Positions 18,802 through 28,426 are shown, counted from the stretch's first letter. The stretch: DNA of 64,000 bases from CAZTZL01 sp964537715 (GCA_964537715.1 CAZIAH010000003.1:24873-88872), one strand, 5' to 3'. The notes: generated by a model from the letters alone, not told the origin. Numbers and translations: made by a program.

Positions 18802-19869
18802 TTATGCTCCTTTGAGTTCAGAGAGAAGCTCCTGGATCAGTTCTTTAACAGTGACGATCTTATCAATACGATATGCATTCTGCCCGCAGAAAATAAGGCC
18901 GTGGTCCACATCCCCAAAATATGAATTCAAAAGAGCCAATGCAATACAATATCTCACTTTATCGACTTTACAGGCTGTGAGACATCTATAAGGACAATTT
19001 ATCTTCAGTCTTCCTTTAACTTCCAGATCCTTTAAAAAACGATTTCTTATCGCCCTACCAGGCATACCAACAGGACTTTTAATAATAACAATATCCTCTT
19101 TTTGGGAATCCAAATAAGCTTGTTTGAATTCCTGGGACACATCGCATTCTTCGGTACAGACAAAACGGGTTCCCATCTGAACACCAGAAGCGCCCAAGGA
19201 GAGCATTCGTGCAATATCTTTTCCATCATAAACACCGCCTCCAGTAATGACAGGAATTTTCTTTCCATATTTATCTTCATACGGTTTAATGGTTTCCAGG
19301 ACTTCAGGCAGAAGCTTTTCGAGAGAGTACTCCTCTGGATGTTCCAGTTGCTCTTCGGAGAAACCGAGATGTCCTCCTGCAAGAGGTCCTTCCAGGATCA
19401 GTCCATCCGCGGTTCTTTCATACCGTTTGTCCCAGACTCGCAGGATCAATTCCGCAACTCGGGCAGAACTGACGATGGGCACAAGATTCACACTGGGATC
19501 ATCAACTAAAGCCGGAAGTTTTATTGGCAGTCCAGCACCGAAAACGATCATTTTGATCCCTTCCTTTACGGTCGTTTTAACCAGATCATCGACGTTGCTG
19601 AGCACACCCATAAAGTTTACTGCGAGACAGCCATCTGTCATGCTCCTGGCTTTTTGGATTTCGTTCATGAGTGCTTCCCGGGATATCCTTTCATACTCCT
19701 GCTTTGAAGCTTCGAGATCTCCGAGACCAATACTGGAAATCGTGCCGATTCCACCTTCGTTTGCTACGGCTGAAGCCAGCGAGGCAAGAGAAACCCTGAC
19801 GCCCATACCGCCCTGGACAATGGGTATATCTGCGGTAAGACTTGCGATTTGTAGTTTAGGGATTTCCAT
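18802..19869 (-). CDS. Nitronate monooxygenase / FabK-like flavoprotein
   Basis: A 355-residue TIM-barrel FMN enzyme of the 2-nitropropane dioxygenase family. N-terminal IPIVQGGMGVRVS binds FMN; EGPLAGGHLGF carries the catalytic-type His; VITGGGVYDG and LGASGVQMGTRF bind phosphate. A cysteine-rich C-terminus (NCPYRCLTACKVDK) is a clade feature. It directly follows fabF (1-bp spacing), which favours a lipid role such as an FabK-type enoyl-ACP reductase, but nitronate oxidation is equally possible from sequence. A truncated copy of its N-terminus lies before fabF at 21108-21281. Confidence 0.82.
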   Translation of the reverse strand: MEIPKLQIASLTADIPIVQGGMGVRVSLASLASAVANEGGIGTISSIGLGDLEASKQEYERISREALMNEIQKARSMTDGCLAVNFMGVLSNVDDLVKTTVKEGIKMIVFGAGLPIKLPALVDDPSVNLVPIVSSARVAELILRVWDKRYERTADGLILEGPLAGGHLGFSEEQLEHPEEYSLEKLLPEVLETIKPYEDKYGKKIPVITGGGVYDGKDIARMLSLGASGVQMGTRFVCTEECDVSQEFKQAYLDSQKEDIVIIKSPVGMPGRAIRNRFLKDLEVKGRLKINCPYRCLTACKVDKVRYCIALALLNSYFGDVDHGLIFCGQNAYRIDKIVTVKELIQELLSELKGA

Positions 19870-21111
19870 TTACTCTTCACATTTTTTAATAATGAGGCAG
19901 GCGTTGCCTCCACCGAAACCAAACGAATTACTCATCGCTGCATTCAAATCAACCGATTCTACACCATTGGTCACGTAATCAAGAGGGCAATCGGAATCAG
20001 GTTCTTTGTAATTGATGGTCGGGGGAATTTTGCCAGTATACACACTCATTACAGTCGAAACGAATTCCACAGCCCCTGCAGCTGCCATAAGATGACCAAT
20101 CATCGATTTTATCGAGCTGACCTTTAAGACTTTCGCATGTTCGCCAAACACTTTCATAATGGCTGCACTCTCACATTTATCATTCAAAACAGTGGACGTA
20201 CCGTGTGCATTGATATATCCCACTTCTTTCGGATCAATACAAGCATCCCTGATTGCTGCTTGCATGACCCGGACCATTCCATCGCCCTGAGGATCAGGTG
20301 CTGTAAAGTGAAAGGCATCAGACGTATTGCCGTATCCAACAATTTCAGCATAGATTCTCGCTCCTCGCTTGAGAGCATGCTCTAGACTTTCCAAAACAAC
20401 AATTCCGGCTCCTTCTCCCATCACAAATCCGTCACGATTTTTGTCAAAGGGTCTGCAGGCATTTTCGGCACTACTATTTTGAGACATGGATCGTGTGGCA
20501 CAAAAACCTCCGTAGGCCAGGGGGGTTATGCAAGCTTCGGAACTTCCTGCAAGCATGATGTCTGCATCTCCTCTCTGAAGAATTCGAAACGCATCGCCAA
20601 CGGCGTTCGAGCCCGTAGAACAGGCCACAGAAGGAGCAGAAAGCGGACCTTTCAAACCATATTTGATAGAAACCATACATGCTGCCATATTGACGAGCAG
20701 CATGGACACAAAAAACGGTGGTATACTTTTTGGCCCCTTCTCCTGGAGAAGAAAATACCCGTCTTCGATCGTCTTTGAACCGCCGATACCAGAACCGATA
20801 ATAACACCCGCGCGGGTTTTATCAAATGAGTAAGATTCAAGTCCTGCATCTTCGATGGCCATTGCAGAGGCCGCGATTCCAAACTGCGTGAAACGATCCA
20901 TACGTCCTGCCGATTTCCTGTCAATCCATTCCTCAGCTTGAAAATCTTTTACCTCTGCCGCAAGCTTCGAACGAAAATCTGTCACATCAAAGTGGGTGAC
21001 TTTCGCAATACCATTTCGCCCATCCTTTAATCCTTTCCACAAATCCTTTGTACCTATCCCAATCGGCGTTACAGCACCCAAACCTGTGATAACAACCCGA
21101 TATTCTTTCAT
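19870..21111 (-). CDS. fabF: Beta-ketoacyl-ACP synthase II
   Basis: A 413-residue condensing enzyme that elongates acyl-ACP with malonyl-ACP. The active-site Cys is in VACSTGSNAVGDA, the two His are in NAHGTST and IGHLMAAAGAVE, and the C-terminal NSFGFGGGNA is present. The ATG at 21111 (MKEYRVVITG) is the natural start; it overlaps the stop of the small upstream fragment (ATGA). A FabF-like role in a specialised acyl pathway is possible, because no acpP, fabD or fabG is adjacent. Confidence 0.93.
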   Translation of the reverse strand: MKEYRVVITGLGAVTPIGIGTKDLWKGLKDGRNGIAKVTHFDVTDFRSKLAAEVKDFQAEEWIDRKSAGRMDRFTQFGIAASAMAIEDAGLESYSFDKTRAGVIIGSGIGGSKTIEDGYFLLQEKGPKSIPPFFVSMLLVNMAACMVSIKYGLKGPLSAPSVACSTGSNAVGDAFRILQRGDADIMLAGSSEACITPLAYGGFCATRSMSQNSSAENACRPFDKNRDGFVMGEGAGIVVLESLEHALKRGARIYAEIVGYGNTSDAFHFTAPDPQGDGMVRVMQAAIRDACIDPKEVGYINAHGTSTVLNDKCESAAIMKVFGEHAKVLKVSSIKSMIGHLMAAAGAVEFVSTVMSVYTGKIPPTINYKEPDSDCPLDYVTNGVESVDLNAAMSNSFGFGGGNACLIIKKCEE

Positions 21112-21281
21112 GACAGGAGATCCCCTAAACAAAACAGCTCACTATTTGCAACTGCCGAAGCTAAATTTGCCCTGGATATCCTGACTCCCATTCCTCCCTG
21201 TATTATGGGTGGATTGACTTCTATGTCCCCAATTTTTAAGGTGGGGAGTTTCTCGGTATTTATCGGCTTCTTACCTTTCAT
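21108..21281 (-). pseudogene. Truncated copy of the nitronate monooxygenase N-terminus
   Basis: A 57-codon frame from ATG 21281 to TGA 21108. Residues 13-46 (LPTLKIGDIEVNPPIIQGGM, then GVRISRANLASAVAN) match the start of the enzyme at 18802-19869 (IPKLQIASLTADIPIVQGGM, GVRVSLASLASAVAN); similarity then stops and 11 unrelated residues lead to the stop. Only the first barrel strand remains, so it cannot be an enzyme. It overlaps the HD-domain gene by 11 bp and fabF by 4 bp. The arrangement fits a deletion within a former tandem array. It may now serve only to couple translation into fabF. Confidence 0.8.
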
Positions 21282-21846
21282 TTGGTTTGTAGTTCAAGAT
21301 CACCTTTTGGAAAAGTGCTGCCAGCTTTGTATTATCATAACTAATATTTCTGACGATCGATCTGGCACATTTCGATAATCTTTGATATCCCCATCTCATT
21401 CTAAAAGCAGTTTCTTTTTCAGAATTTCTTTGAAAATAGAAAGGTAAACTCACATCAAAGAATGAAATCCCATCCGCATCCTTCAAGATGTTTGCTTCTG
21501 AATTCCCTCCGGTTTCGTGTAAAATAACCAAATTAGTTACTTTATCTCTAATTGTCTTGTCAATGTTACATAATAACAAAATTTCATGTAATATCTTTGC
21601 ACTTTTCTGGGAGTGTACCTTTTTAAACTCATCGTAGTCGGTGTAATCCTCTCGCCTTATTTTCCGTTCACTCTCACTTCTCTCTATATCGTGTCCCAAG
21701 GCTGCTATTTGAAGTGCCATATCCGCTTCTGGTTTTAATTTCAAAACCCATTCTCTCGTATTTTTAGAATGTACTGGATCTTCAGCGACTTGAGATTTGG
21801 AAATGATCTTTTCAATTTGTGATTCAATTCTTTTAAGGATATTCAT
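21271..21846 (-). CDS. HD-domain protein, putative metal-dependent phosphohydrolase
   Basis: A 191-residue protein. The HD signature is spread as VHSKNTREWV, IAALGHDIER, HSQKSAKIL and a late LKDADGISFFD, matching the H...HD...H...D pattern of the HD superfamily. Members hydrolyse phosphoesters or nucleotides, but the substrate is not evident and I do not recognise a named subfamily. It lies between lptB and fabF in the envelope/lipid run. Confidence 0.7.
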   Translation of the reverse strand: MNILKRIESQIEKIISKSQVAEDPVHSKNTREWVLKLKPEADMALQIAALGHDIERSESERKIRREDYTDYDEFKKVHSQKSAKILHEILLLCNIDKTIRDKVTNLVILHETGGNSEANILKDADGISFFDVSLPFYFQRNSEKETAFRMRWGYQRLSKCARSIVRNISYDNTKLAALFQKVILNYKPNER

Positions 21847-21888
21847 GTCTCAACACTACCAATCTTCTAATAGATTCAAAATTAAATA

Positions 21889-22632
21889 CTAGTGAAGCTC
21901 TTTATATCGATCCAATCGAAATTGTTTTCCCAAATAGATTTTTCTTGCCTCCTCATCACTGGCCAAGAATTCCGAAGTACCTGATTTTAAAATTTTCCCC
22001 TGAAAAAGAAGATAGGATCGGTCCGTAATCGAAAGGGTTTCATGAACATTGTGATCCGTGATCAAGACGCCGATTCCTTTGTCTTTGAGATGCCGAACGA
22101 TATTCTGTATCTCTTCCACTGCGATTGGGTCGATGCCTGCAAACGGCTCGTCAAGCAATATAAATTTCGGACGAGTAACCAGAGCGCGCGTAATTTCGAC
22201 ACGGCGTCTCTCTCCTCCAGAAAGTGTGTCGGCTCTTTGATCGGCCAGTCGATCGATGGAAAGATCCTGTAATAAAAGTTCCAGTCTGTTTTTTTGTTCC
22301 CGTTTGTCCAGACCCATGGTTTCAAGAATGGCCAGGATATTTTCTTTGACTGTCAGCTTTCTAAAAACAGAAGGCTCCTGACACAGATAACCGATCCCCA
22401 TCCTGGCCCGCTTGTACATCGGAAGATGGGTGATATCTTTCCCGTCATAATAAATTCTTCCGGAATACGGACGTATCATTCCCGTAATTATGTAGAATGT
22501 GGTCGTTTTACCTGCTCCGTTCGGACCCAAAAGCCCGACGACTTCTCCCTGTTTCACATCAATGGTCACGCAATCCACAGCCCGTTTGCTGTGGTAGATT
22601 TTTACCAGATGTTCCGTTTCGAGTTTCGACAC
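21889..22632 (-). CDS. lptB: LPS export ABC transporter ATPase
   Basis: A 247-residue ATPase that powers LPS extraction from the inner membrane with LptFG. Walker A is GLLGPNGAGKTT, the signature is TLSGGERRRVEI, Walker B is FILLDEPFAGIDP, and the switch His is in TDHNVHETL. The motif YLCQEPSVFRKLTV is characteristic of LptB. It follows the lptA-like gene by 4 bp. LptF and LptG are not in this window. Confidence 0.95.
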   Translation of the reverse strand: MSKLETEHLVKIYHSKRAVDCVTIDVKQGEVVGLLGPNGAGKTTTFYIITGMIRPYSGRIYYDGKDITHLPMYKRARMGIGYLCQEPSVFRKLTVKENILAILETMGLDKREQKNRLELLLQDLSIDRLADQRADTLSGGERRRVEITRALVTRPKFILLDEPFAGIDPIAVEEIQNIVRHLKDKGIGVLITDHNVHETLSITDRSYLLFQGKILKSGTSEFLASDEEARKIYLGKQFRLDRYKELH

Positions 22633-22636
22633 CGAA

Positions 22637-23752
22637 TTAAAGCCTTTCTAAGGAATCGACGGGAACCGTCTCCTTTTTATCCGAAACGGAAGATTCAATC
22701 GGAGTAAATAAACCCGTGCATTGTCCGGGATTGCTTTCTACGATGACCTTCTCCAAACGATCTCTTTCGAAATCGAGCACGATCCTGTCTCCTGTAGTTG
22801 TATTTATACCTTGTTCCTTATCTTCTTCATCAAAAAGGTGATAAACACTGCTCGCCTGTCCATCGACAATCACCTGTTTGATCGTATCTCTGACAGCTTC
22901 AATCTGAATCGTCTTTCCTTTCAAAACATCCTGATAAACACTGTCTGTAGAAACCACCTGCGCGTTTCCCTGAATGGTTCCGCCCCTGAACTGTGTTCCC
23001 TCCAGACGGATGTCGATTTGATCTCCTCGCATTTCCCGGTTCTGCTTCCAAATCATGGGATTGTTTTTCAATACGAGTGTTTTCTCTTCGGAAAAATATT
23101 CGGCGTGTTCACAAACTGCCCTGAGATCCCCTTTGTCAATGGAAACACTGTCCGTTACCAGAACCCGCTGCTCTTCTCCCCATGCTTCCATTTTCATTCC
23201 GTGAATAATCATTTCCTCACCGGAGGCGGTATCGATTTTCGACAGTTGCGGTCTGCCTTCGATGCGGCCGTAATCCGATTTGTGATCATAATAGGCCTGC
23301 TCCCCCCGCAATGTAACTTCCTCTATTAAATCCTTGATAATCACGTTCTTAAAGGCATTCGATTCTTCGGTCTCCTGAGAATAAACAACTTTCTCGGCCT
23401 GAAGCTGCCGTGATCCGCTTTCAAGAATCACATGGCCGATGGCCGTTTCTGTACGGGTTTGACCATCATAATGAACCTCATCCCCAATGAGTGTCCGCTT
23501 CCCATCAAAAATAGAAACATTCCCATAGGCCACAACCCGATCCTCGTTTTCCCACCAGTGGGCCATGTCGCAAGTAATGTAGGCCGCTCCCTGAATAAGT
23601 TTTACATTTCCCGTCAATTTTAAAATCCGCTGGTGATCGAGCATCATGCTTACCAGACTGTCTGCATGGATCAATTGCAGCCGATCCCGGCCAAAACAAT
23701 GGCCCGAATTGAATACAATAAAACCAAGTACGATAGTTTTGACAAATTTCAT
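22637..23752 (-). CDS. lptA: OstA/LptA-like periplasmic protein
   Basis: A 371-residue protein with a signal peptide (VKTIVLGFIVFNSGHCFG). Repeated beta-hairpin units of the OstA_N/LptA type are visible (ITCDMAHWWENEDRVVAYGN, VSIFDGKRTLIGDEVHYDG), compatible with the twisted jelly-roll that carries LPS across the periplasm. It is about twice as long as E. coli LptA, as often seen in this superphylum, and could have an LptD N-terminal-like role. Overlap with lptC (4 bp) supports the assignment. Confidence 0.8.
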   Translation of the reverse strand: MKFVKTIVLGFIVFNSGHCFGRDRLQLIHADSLVSMMLDHQRILKLTGNVKLIQGAAYITCDMAHWWENEDRVVAYGNVSIFDGKRTLIGDEVHYDGQTRTETAIGHVILESGSRQLQAEKVVYSQETEESNAFKNVIIKDLIEEVTLRGEQAYYDHKSDYGRIEGRPQLSKIDTASGEEMIIHGMKMEAWGEEQRVLVTDSVSIDKGDLRAVCEHAEYFSEEKTLVLKNNPMIWKQNREMRGDQIDIRLEGTQFRGGTIQGNAQVVSTDSVYQDVLKGKTIQIEAVRDTIKQVIVDGQASSVYHLFDEEDKEQGINTTTGDRIVLDFERDRLEKVIVESNPGQCTGLFTPIESSVSDKKETVPVDSLERL

Positions 23753-24399
23753 TCTTTTTTCTTTTCTTCGACAGGATGATCGACCGAAACATCCCGGGAT
23801 GGAGCTCTTTCAAAAGATCGCTCCAGACTATCGATAGCCACTCTCCGCTGACTGATGCCCCAAGGTTTGAGAATCACCCAATGCCCTAAATCCGGTTCAG
23901 ATTCCAGCCCTTTCCCGTAAAGCGTATCCTGCTCGTCAGTAATGATTGTCACGAGAGTGTCAGAAAGAATCTTCTCCCGTTTGTTGTCCCATTTAATGAC
24001 TTCTGTCATGAGGGTCACACCGCTGTCCGAAACCACAACGACATCTCCAATCCCGATTACATCTTCTGTTTTTTCATGATATTCCCCTTTATCGGAAACG
24101 AGATGCGATGTATGATTTCCATCAACGTCATAGAAATCGACCTCCACACCCTCATCAAAATAGACGATTTTCTGTGTTTCATACTTGGTCATGTGACCGT
24201 AATGCACAATGGCCTGAGGATGCCCCGCTTTTGAAATATACAGTTCCGAATTCCATCCTTCCTGTTCTGGAAGTTCCTTAATCTGTTTTGTTGTTTCTAC
24301 AGGCTCTTCCCTTTTTTTCCCGCATGAAACAGGAAGAATGATTTGGCAAAACATGACAATCAATACGATAAAAACAAATTTTGAACCCTCCAAACTCAA
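23749..24399 (-). CDS. lptC: LptC-like LPS export protein (lipoprotein)
   Basis: A 216-residue protein. The N-terminus is a lipoprotein-type signal with lipobox LPVSC (about residue 26), where E. coli LptC instead keeps a membrane helix. The rest is a single LptC-type beta-jelly-roll (KYETQKIVYFDEGVEVDFYD, LVSDKGEYHEKTEDVIGIGD). It bridges the LptBFG complex to LptA. It overlaps kdsD and the lptA-like gene by 4 bp each. Confidence 0.85.
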   Translation of the reverse strand: MSLEGSKFVFIVLIVMFCQIILPVSCGKKREEPVETTKQIKELPEQEGWNSELYISKAGHPQAIVHYGHMTKYETQKIVYFDEGVEVDFYDVDGNHTSHLVSDKGEYHEKTEDVIGIGDVVVVSDSGVTLMTEVIKWDNKREKILSDTLVTIITDEQDTLYGKGLESEPDLGHWVILKPWGISQRRVAIDSLERSFERAPSRDVSVDHPVEEKKKE

Positions 24400-25355
24400 G
24401 CCAATCCCGCTTTCAGTAAATCGTGAATATGAACCATGCCGACAGGATTTTCTTTCTTGTCAACTACAATGAGTTGATTGACACTGAATTCCTCCATGGT
24501 CCGAAGCGCCTCCTCCGCCAAAACACCCGATTGGATACATTTCGGATATCGACACATGATATCTTTGGCTTTTAGATTCCAGATGTCATGACTTTTTTCC
24601 ATGAGACGCCGGAGATCACCGTCAGTAATGATGCCGACAAGTTTATTATTCTTATTCATGACACAGGTAGCACCCAACCGTTTGGAAGAAATCTCCAAAA
24701 TGGTCTCTGTGATCGGTGTTTTCGTATCGACTTTAGCAACATCCTCTTTCGTACGCATAATTTCATCGACACGTAGAAAAAAACGTTTTCCGATATCGCC
24801 GGCCGGATGAAGCATGGCATAATCTTCCACACTCAACCCTCTTTCCTGAAACAGAGCCAGCGCCAGTGCATCCCCCATGACCAAGGCTGCTGTACTGCTT
24901 GATGTCGGAACGAGGTCATACGGACAGGCTTCTTCTTTCACACTGATGTCCAGGATCACATTACTCTCTTTGCCTAAAGCAGAATCTGGATTCCCTGTCA
25001 TAGTAATCACGGCACACCCCTGGCGCTTGAAAATTGGAAGGAGACAAAGAATCTCTTCGGTATTCCCGCTTTTGGAAATACAAATCACCACATCATCTTT
25101 CAAAACGACGCCCAGATCACCGTGCACCCCTTCGGCCGGATGGAGAAAAATAGCAGAAGTACCCGTACTGTTGAGTGTTGCAGCGATTTTTCTTCCGATA
25201 ATCCCGGACTTCCCCATCCCCGTGATAATGATCCTACCTTTGCAGTTTAGCATGATATCGACCGCTTTTTGAAATCGGTCATCGATACGGTCGATCAATG
25301 CCTGAATCGCTTCCGCTTCGATCCGAACGACTTCTTTTCCTTTTTGGATGCTCAT
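24396..25355 (-). CDS. kdsD: D-arabinose-5-phosphate isomerase
   Basis: A 319-residue KpsF/GutQ family enzyme converting ribulose-5-phosphate to arabinose-5-phosphate, the first step of Kdo synthesis. An SIS domain covers about 35-170 (IITGMGKSGIIGRK, CISKSGNTEEIL, PTSSSTAALVMGDALA) and two CBS domains follow (from about 195 and 260), which may bind a nucleotide regulator. The His in HPAEGVHGDLG is the conserved catalytic-region His. Confidence 0.95.
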   Translation of the reverse strand: MSIQKGKEVVRIEAEAIQALIDRIDDRFQKAVDIMLNCKGRIIITGMGKSGIIGRKIAATLNSTGTSAIFLHPAEGVHGDLGVVLKDDVVICISKSGNTEEILCLLPIFKRQGCAVITMTGNPDSALGKESNVILDISVKEEACPYDLVPTSSSTAALVMGDALALALFQERGLSVEDYAMLHPAGDIGKRFFLRVDEIMRTKEDVAKVDTKTPITETILEISSKRLGATCVMNKNNKLVGIITDGDLRRLMEKSHDIWNLKAKDIMCRYPKCIQSGVLAEEALRTMEEFSVNQLIVVDKKENPVGMVHIHDLLKAGLA

Positions 25356-25395
25356 GGTGACTCTAATTATTTTGTTTAATTATTATGCGTTTTAA

Positions 25396-25953
25396 TTACA
25401 CCGCTGAACTATACACCCGCTCGAGTACGGCCTTCCATTGTTTTTGTGCTTTCAAAATCAATTCGACGGTTTCCCGAACCGCCCCTTCGCCGCCTGAATG
25501 GGTAGTGACATAATCGGCGATCCGCTTGATTTCGGGACGCCCGTTGGCCACGACAACCGCGACACCAACATGTTTAAGCACACCCATATCCAGAACGTCG
25601 TCTCCGATATAGCAAACGGCCTGACGAGGAAGATCGTACCTCTCCAAAATATTGCGAAGACCCTCCAACTTGTCTGAAGCTCCCTGATAACAGATATCCA
25701 CATGGAGTTCTTTTGCACGATGATCCACCACCTCGGAAGTTCGTCCCGTCAGAAATCCAACTTTTAACCCGCCCAGTCTCGCCAGGGTAATACCCATACC
25801 GTCCTGAACATCGTAGATTTTAAACTCCTGACCATTATTTCCCAGAATGATCCCACCGTCTGTCAAAACACCGTCCACATCCATCAGAAGTATTTTGATT
25901 TTCTTCAGTTTGGATAATAAAACAGATCGTTTGTTTGACGGCTGTTTTTTCAT
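25396..25953 (-). CDS. kdsC: Kdo-8-phosphate phosphatase
   Basis: A 185-residue C0-type HAD phosphatase. The nucleophile motif is LLMDVDGVLTDGG (Asp25, Asp27), motif II is FLTGRTSEVV, and motif III is CYIGDDVLDMGVL. It removes phosphate from Kdo-8-P. It overlaps kdsA by 4 bp, so the order kdsA-kdsC-kdsD-lptC follows the pathway and then export. Confidence 0.94.
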   Translation of the reverse strand: MKKQPSNKRSVLLSKLKKIKILLMDVDGVLTDGGIILGNNGQEFKIYDVQDGMGITLARLGGLKVGFLTGRTSEVVDHRAKELHVDICYQGASDKLEGLRNILERYDLPRQAVCYIGDDVLDMGVLKHVGVAVVVANGRPEIKRIADYVTTHSGGEGAVRETVELILKAQKQWKAVLERVYSSAV

Positions 25954-26789
25954 AATTTGATTTCTTTTTGGGATCGAATCAAATCATCGATCGATTTCAA
26001 CTGGACAAGCAATGGTTCAAGATGTTCGAGAGGCCACATGCTCGCTGCATCGCAGAGCGCTTCTCTGCAGTTGGGATGGGTTTCGATAAAAATCGCCTGA
26101 ATTCCTGCAGCCACTGCCGCACGGGAAAGAGCGGGAACAAACTCCGGGGTCCCCCCTTTCGGATTGGAACTGGATATCCCATAGACCCGTATCGAATGCG
26201 TCGGATCAAAAATCACAGGATACCCTGTCTCTTTCATGATTTGAAAAGAACGCATATCCACGATGAGATTATGATAACCGAAACAGGTCCCCCGCTCGGT
26301 CAACAGAATATTGTGATTCCCTTCGTCTTCGATTTTTTTGATAATGCTTTTGACATCGCTGGGATCGACAAACTGTCCTTTCTTCACATTGACCACTTTT
26401 CCGGTACGCGCCACTGCCAGTGTTAATCCCGTCTGCATGGAAAGATAGGCAGGGATCTGAATGATGTCGAGCACTTTCGCAGCTGTTTCCGCATCGTGTT
26501 GATCGTGTACATCGGAGAGCACAGGTACACCGATTTTTTCTTTGACTTTTTGAAGAATTTTCAATCCTTGATCCAGGCCCGGTCCCTGAAACGATTTCGT
26601 AGAGGAACGGTTGTCTTTCAAATAGGAAGATTTGAAAATAAAAGGAATACTCAATTTCTCCGTGATTTCACGGATCGATTCAGCCGTTTCGAGAACGAGT
26701 GTTTCCGATTCGATGACGCAGGGACCCGAAATCAGAACCAACGGATGCCCTTCACCAATCGGGATATGATCGACAGTAACTGTTTTCAT
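25950..26789 (-). CDS. kdsA: Kdo-8-phosphate synthase
   Basis: A 279-residue TIM-barrel enzyme joining arabinose-5-phosphate and phosphoenolpyruvate. Typical segments are ISGPCVIESE, FKSSYLKDNRSS, LSDVHD, PAYLSMQTGL and FDPTHSI. In metal-free KdsA an Asn occupies the site equivalent to the Cys of metal-dependent forms; here the early CVIE Cys suggests the metal-dependent class, though this needs alignment. The start overlaps the pyrG stop by 4 bp. Confidence 0.95.
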   Translation of the reverse strand: MKTVTVDHIPIGEGHPLVLISGPCVIESETLVLETAESIREITEKLSIPFIFKSSYLKDNRSSTKSFQGPGLDQGLKILQKVKEKIGVPVLSDVHDQHDAETAAKVLDIIQIPAYLSMQTGLTLAVARTGKVVNVKKGQFVDPSDVKSIIKKIEDEGNHNILLTERGTCFGYHNLIVDMRSFQIMKETGYPVIFDPTHSIRVYGISSSNPKGGTPEFVPALSRAAVAAGIQAIFIETHPNCREALCDAASMWPLEHLEPLLVQLKSIDDLIRSQKEIKL

Positions 26790-28420
26790 GTACGCTCCAG
26801 ATGATGCGCTTTGTGATAATCGAGCGATGCTTTCACAAACGATCGAAAAATCGGATGGGCCTTCAACGCTCTTGTTTTGAATTCGGGATGAAACTGCACT
26901 GCCAGGAACCAGGGATGAACCGGAAACTCGATCATCTCCACAAGAAATTTATCCGGCGATACACCGCTGAAAACCAAACCGTGCTCTTCCAGAATTTTCC
27001 GGTAATCGTTGTTGACTTCCAGTCGATGCCGATGCCTTTCAGAAATATGGTCTTTTTTATAAATACGGTGGGCCAAACTTCCTTTTTTCAAAACGCAGGG
27101 ATAGGCGCCCAACCGCATCGTTCCTCCTTTGTCTTTATCATCACTTTGCCCGGCCATGTAATCGATCACCGGAATAAATTTTCCGGAAGCGAACTCCCGG
27201 CTGTGGGCCTGTTTCAGGCCACATAGCGAACGGGCAAATTCAATCACCGCACATTGAAGTCCCAGACAAATCCCGAAAAACGGCAAATCGTTTTCCCGTG
27301 CATATCGAACCGCCTGAATCTTGCCTTCTATTCCCCGTTCCCCAAAACCCCCGGGGATAAGCAAGCCGGATACTCGACTGAGATATTTCTCGGCGCCATT
27401 TTCTTCAATTTCCTCGGACGCAATCCATTCAAGCCCCACCTTTGCATCGTTCTCAACACCCGCCTGCACAAAAGATTCCATAATACTTTTATAGGCATCG
27501 TGGAGCTCGATATATTTCCCCGCAATGGTAATTTTAATCGTGTGTTCCGGATGGATAATCTTTTTAATTAACGTCTTCCACCGTTCGATTTTCAGTGGTT
27601 TTGCATCGATCTTCAACAAATCAACAACCTGATCCGAGATATTCTGTTTTTCAAGATACAAGGGAACTTCGTATATGGAAGAGACGTCTTTTGCTTCGAT
27701 CACCGCCTGGGGCGGTAAATTTGCAAAAAGAGCGATCTTTTCTCTGGCTTCCTTGGACAGGGGATTTTCGGTCCGGCAGAGCAGCAAATCCGGCTGAATA
27801 CCGATTTCTCTGAGTTTCTGGACACTGTGCTGCGTGGGTTTGGTTTTGATTTCGCCGCTGGCCCGGATAAACGGCACCAACGTCAGATGGATGTTGATGA
27901 CATTGTTTCTCCCCTCTTCCAACCTGAACTGACGAATCGCCTCAAGAAAAGGTAGTCCTTCGATATCACCCACCGTTCCACCGACCTCGACCAGAACCAC
28001 ATCCACACCTCCACGATCTTTTCCGGCAAGATGGATTCGCCTTTTGATTTCATCCGTAATGTGAGGAATGACCTGAACGGTTTTCCCGAGATAATCTCCC
28101 TTACGCTCCTTTTCGATCACCGCTCCGTACACCTGACCGGTCGTGGTGTTGTTGTTCCGGTTCATGTCGATGTCAAGAAAGCGTTCGTAATGGCCCAAAT
28201 CCAGATCAGTTTCGGCGCCGTCATCCGTGACAAAGACCTCCCCGTGTTGATAGGGGCTCATGGTTCCGGGATCGACGTTCAAATAGGGATCAATTTTAAG
28301 GGCGGTGACACGAAGTCCCCGCATTTTAAGGAGCAATCCCAATGAGGAAGAGGCAATTCCTTTCCCGAGTGATGAAACCACACCACCCGTAACGAAGACG
28401 AATTTTGGTTTCTTTTTCAG
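26786..28420 (-). CDS. pyrG: CTP synthase, apparent CTG start codon
   Basis: Read from CTG at 28420, the product is 544 residues, close to the E. coli length. Its N-terminus KKKPKFVFVTGGVVSSLGKG is the standard synthase start with the P-loop. The next possible conventional start is the GTG at 28381, which would delete strand beta-1 and FVFVTGG. Between the in-frame TAA at 28441-28439 and that GTG there is no ATG, GTG or TTG. AAAGGAG (28433-28427) sits 6 bp before the CTG. The glutaminase domain has FFGICLGLQ (Cys about 385) and VQFHPEF. It makes CTP, needed by KdsB next door to activate Kdo. Confidence 0.93.
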   Translation of the reverse strand: MKKKPKFVFVTGGVVSSLGKGIASSSLGLLLKMRGLRVTALKIDPYLNVDPGTMSPYQHGEVFVTDDGAETDLDLGHYERFLDIDMNRNNNTTTGQVYGAVIEKERKGDYLGKTVQVIPHITDEIKRRIHLAGKDRGGVDVVLVEVGGTVGDIEGLPFLEAIRQFRLEEGRNNVINIHLTLVPFIRASGEIKTKPTQHSVQKLREIGIQPDLLLCRTENPLSKEAREKIALFANLPPQAVIEAKDVSSIYEVPLYLEKQNISDQVVDLLKIDAKPLKIERWKTLIKKIIHPEHTIKITIAGKYIELHDAYKSIMESFVQAGVENDAKVGLEWIASEEIEENGAEKYLSRVSGLLIPGGFGERGIEGKIQAVRYARENDLPFFGICLGLQCAVIEFARSLCGLKQAHSREFASGKFIPVIDYMAGQSDDKDKGGTMRLGAYPCVLKKGSLAHRIYKKDHISERHRHRLEVNNDYRKILEEHGLVFSGVSPDKFLVEMIEFPVHPWFLAVQFHPEFKTRALKAHPIFRSFVKASLDYHKAHHLERT

Positions 28421-28426
28421 AACAAA

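Noticed and set aside
28379..28381. GTG as start of pyrG
   Set aside because: It removes the conserved FVFVTGG strand and has no ribosome site at the proper distance.
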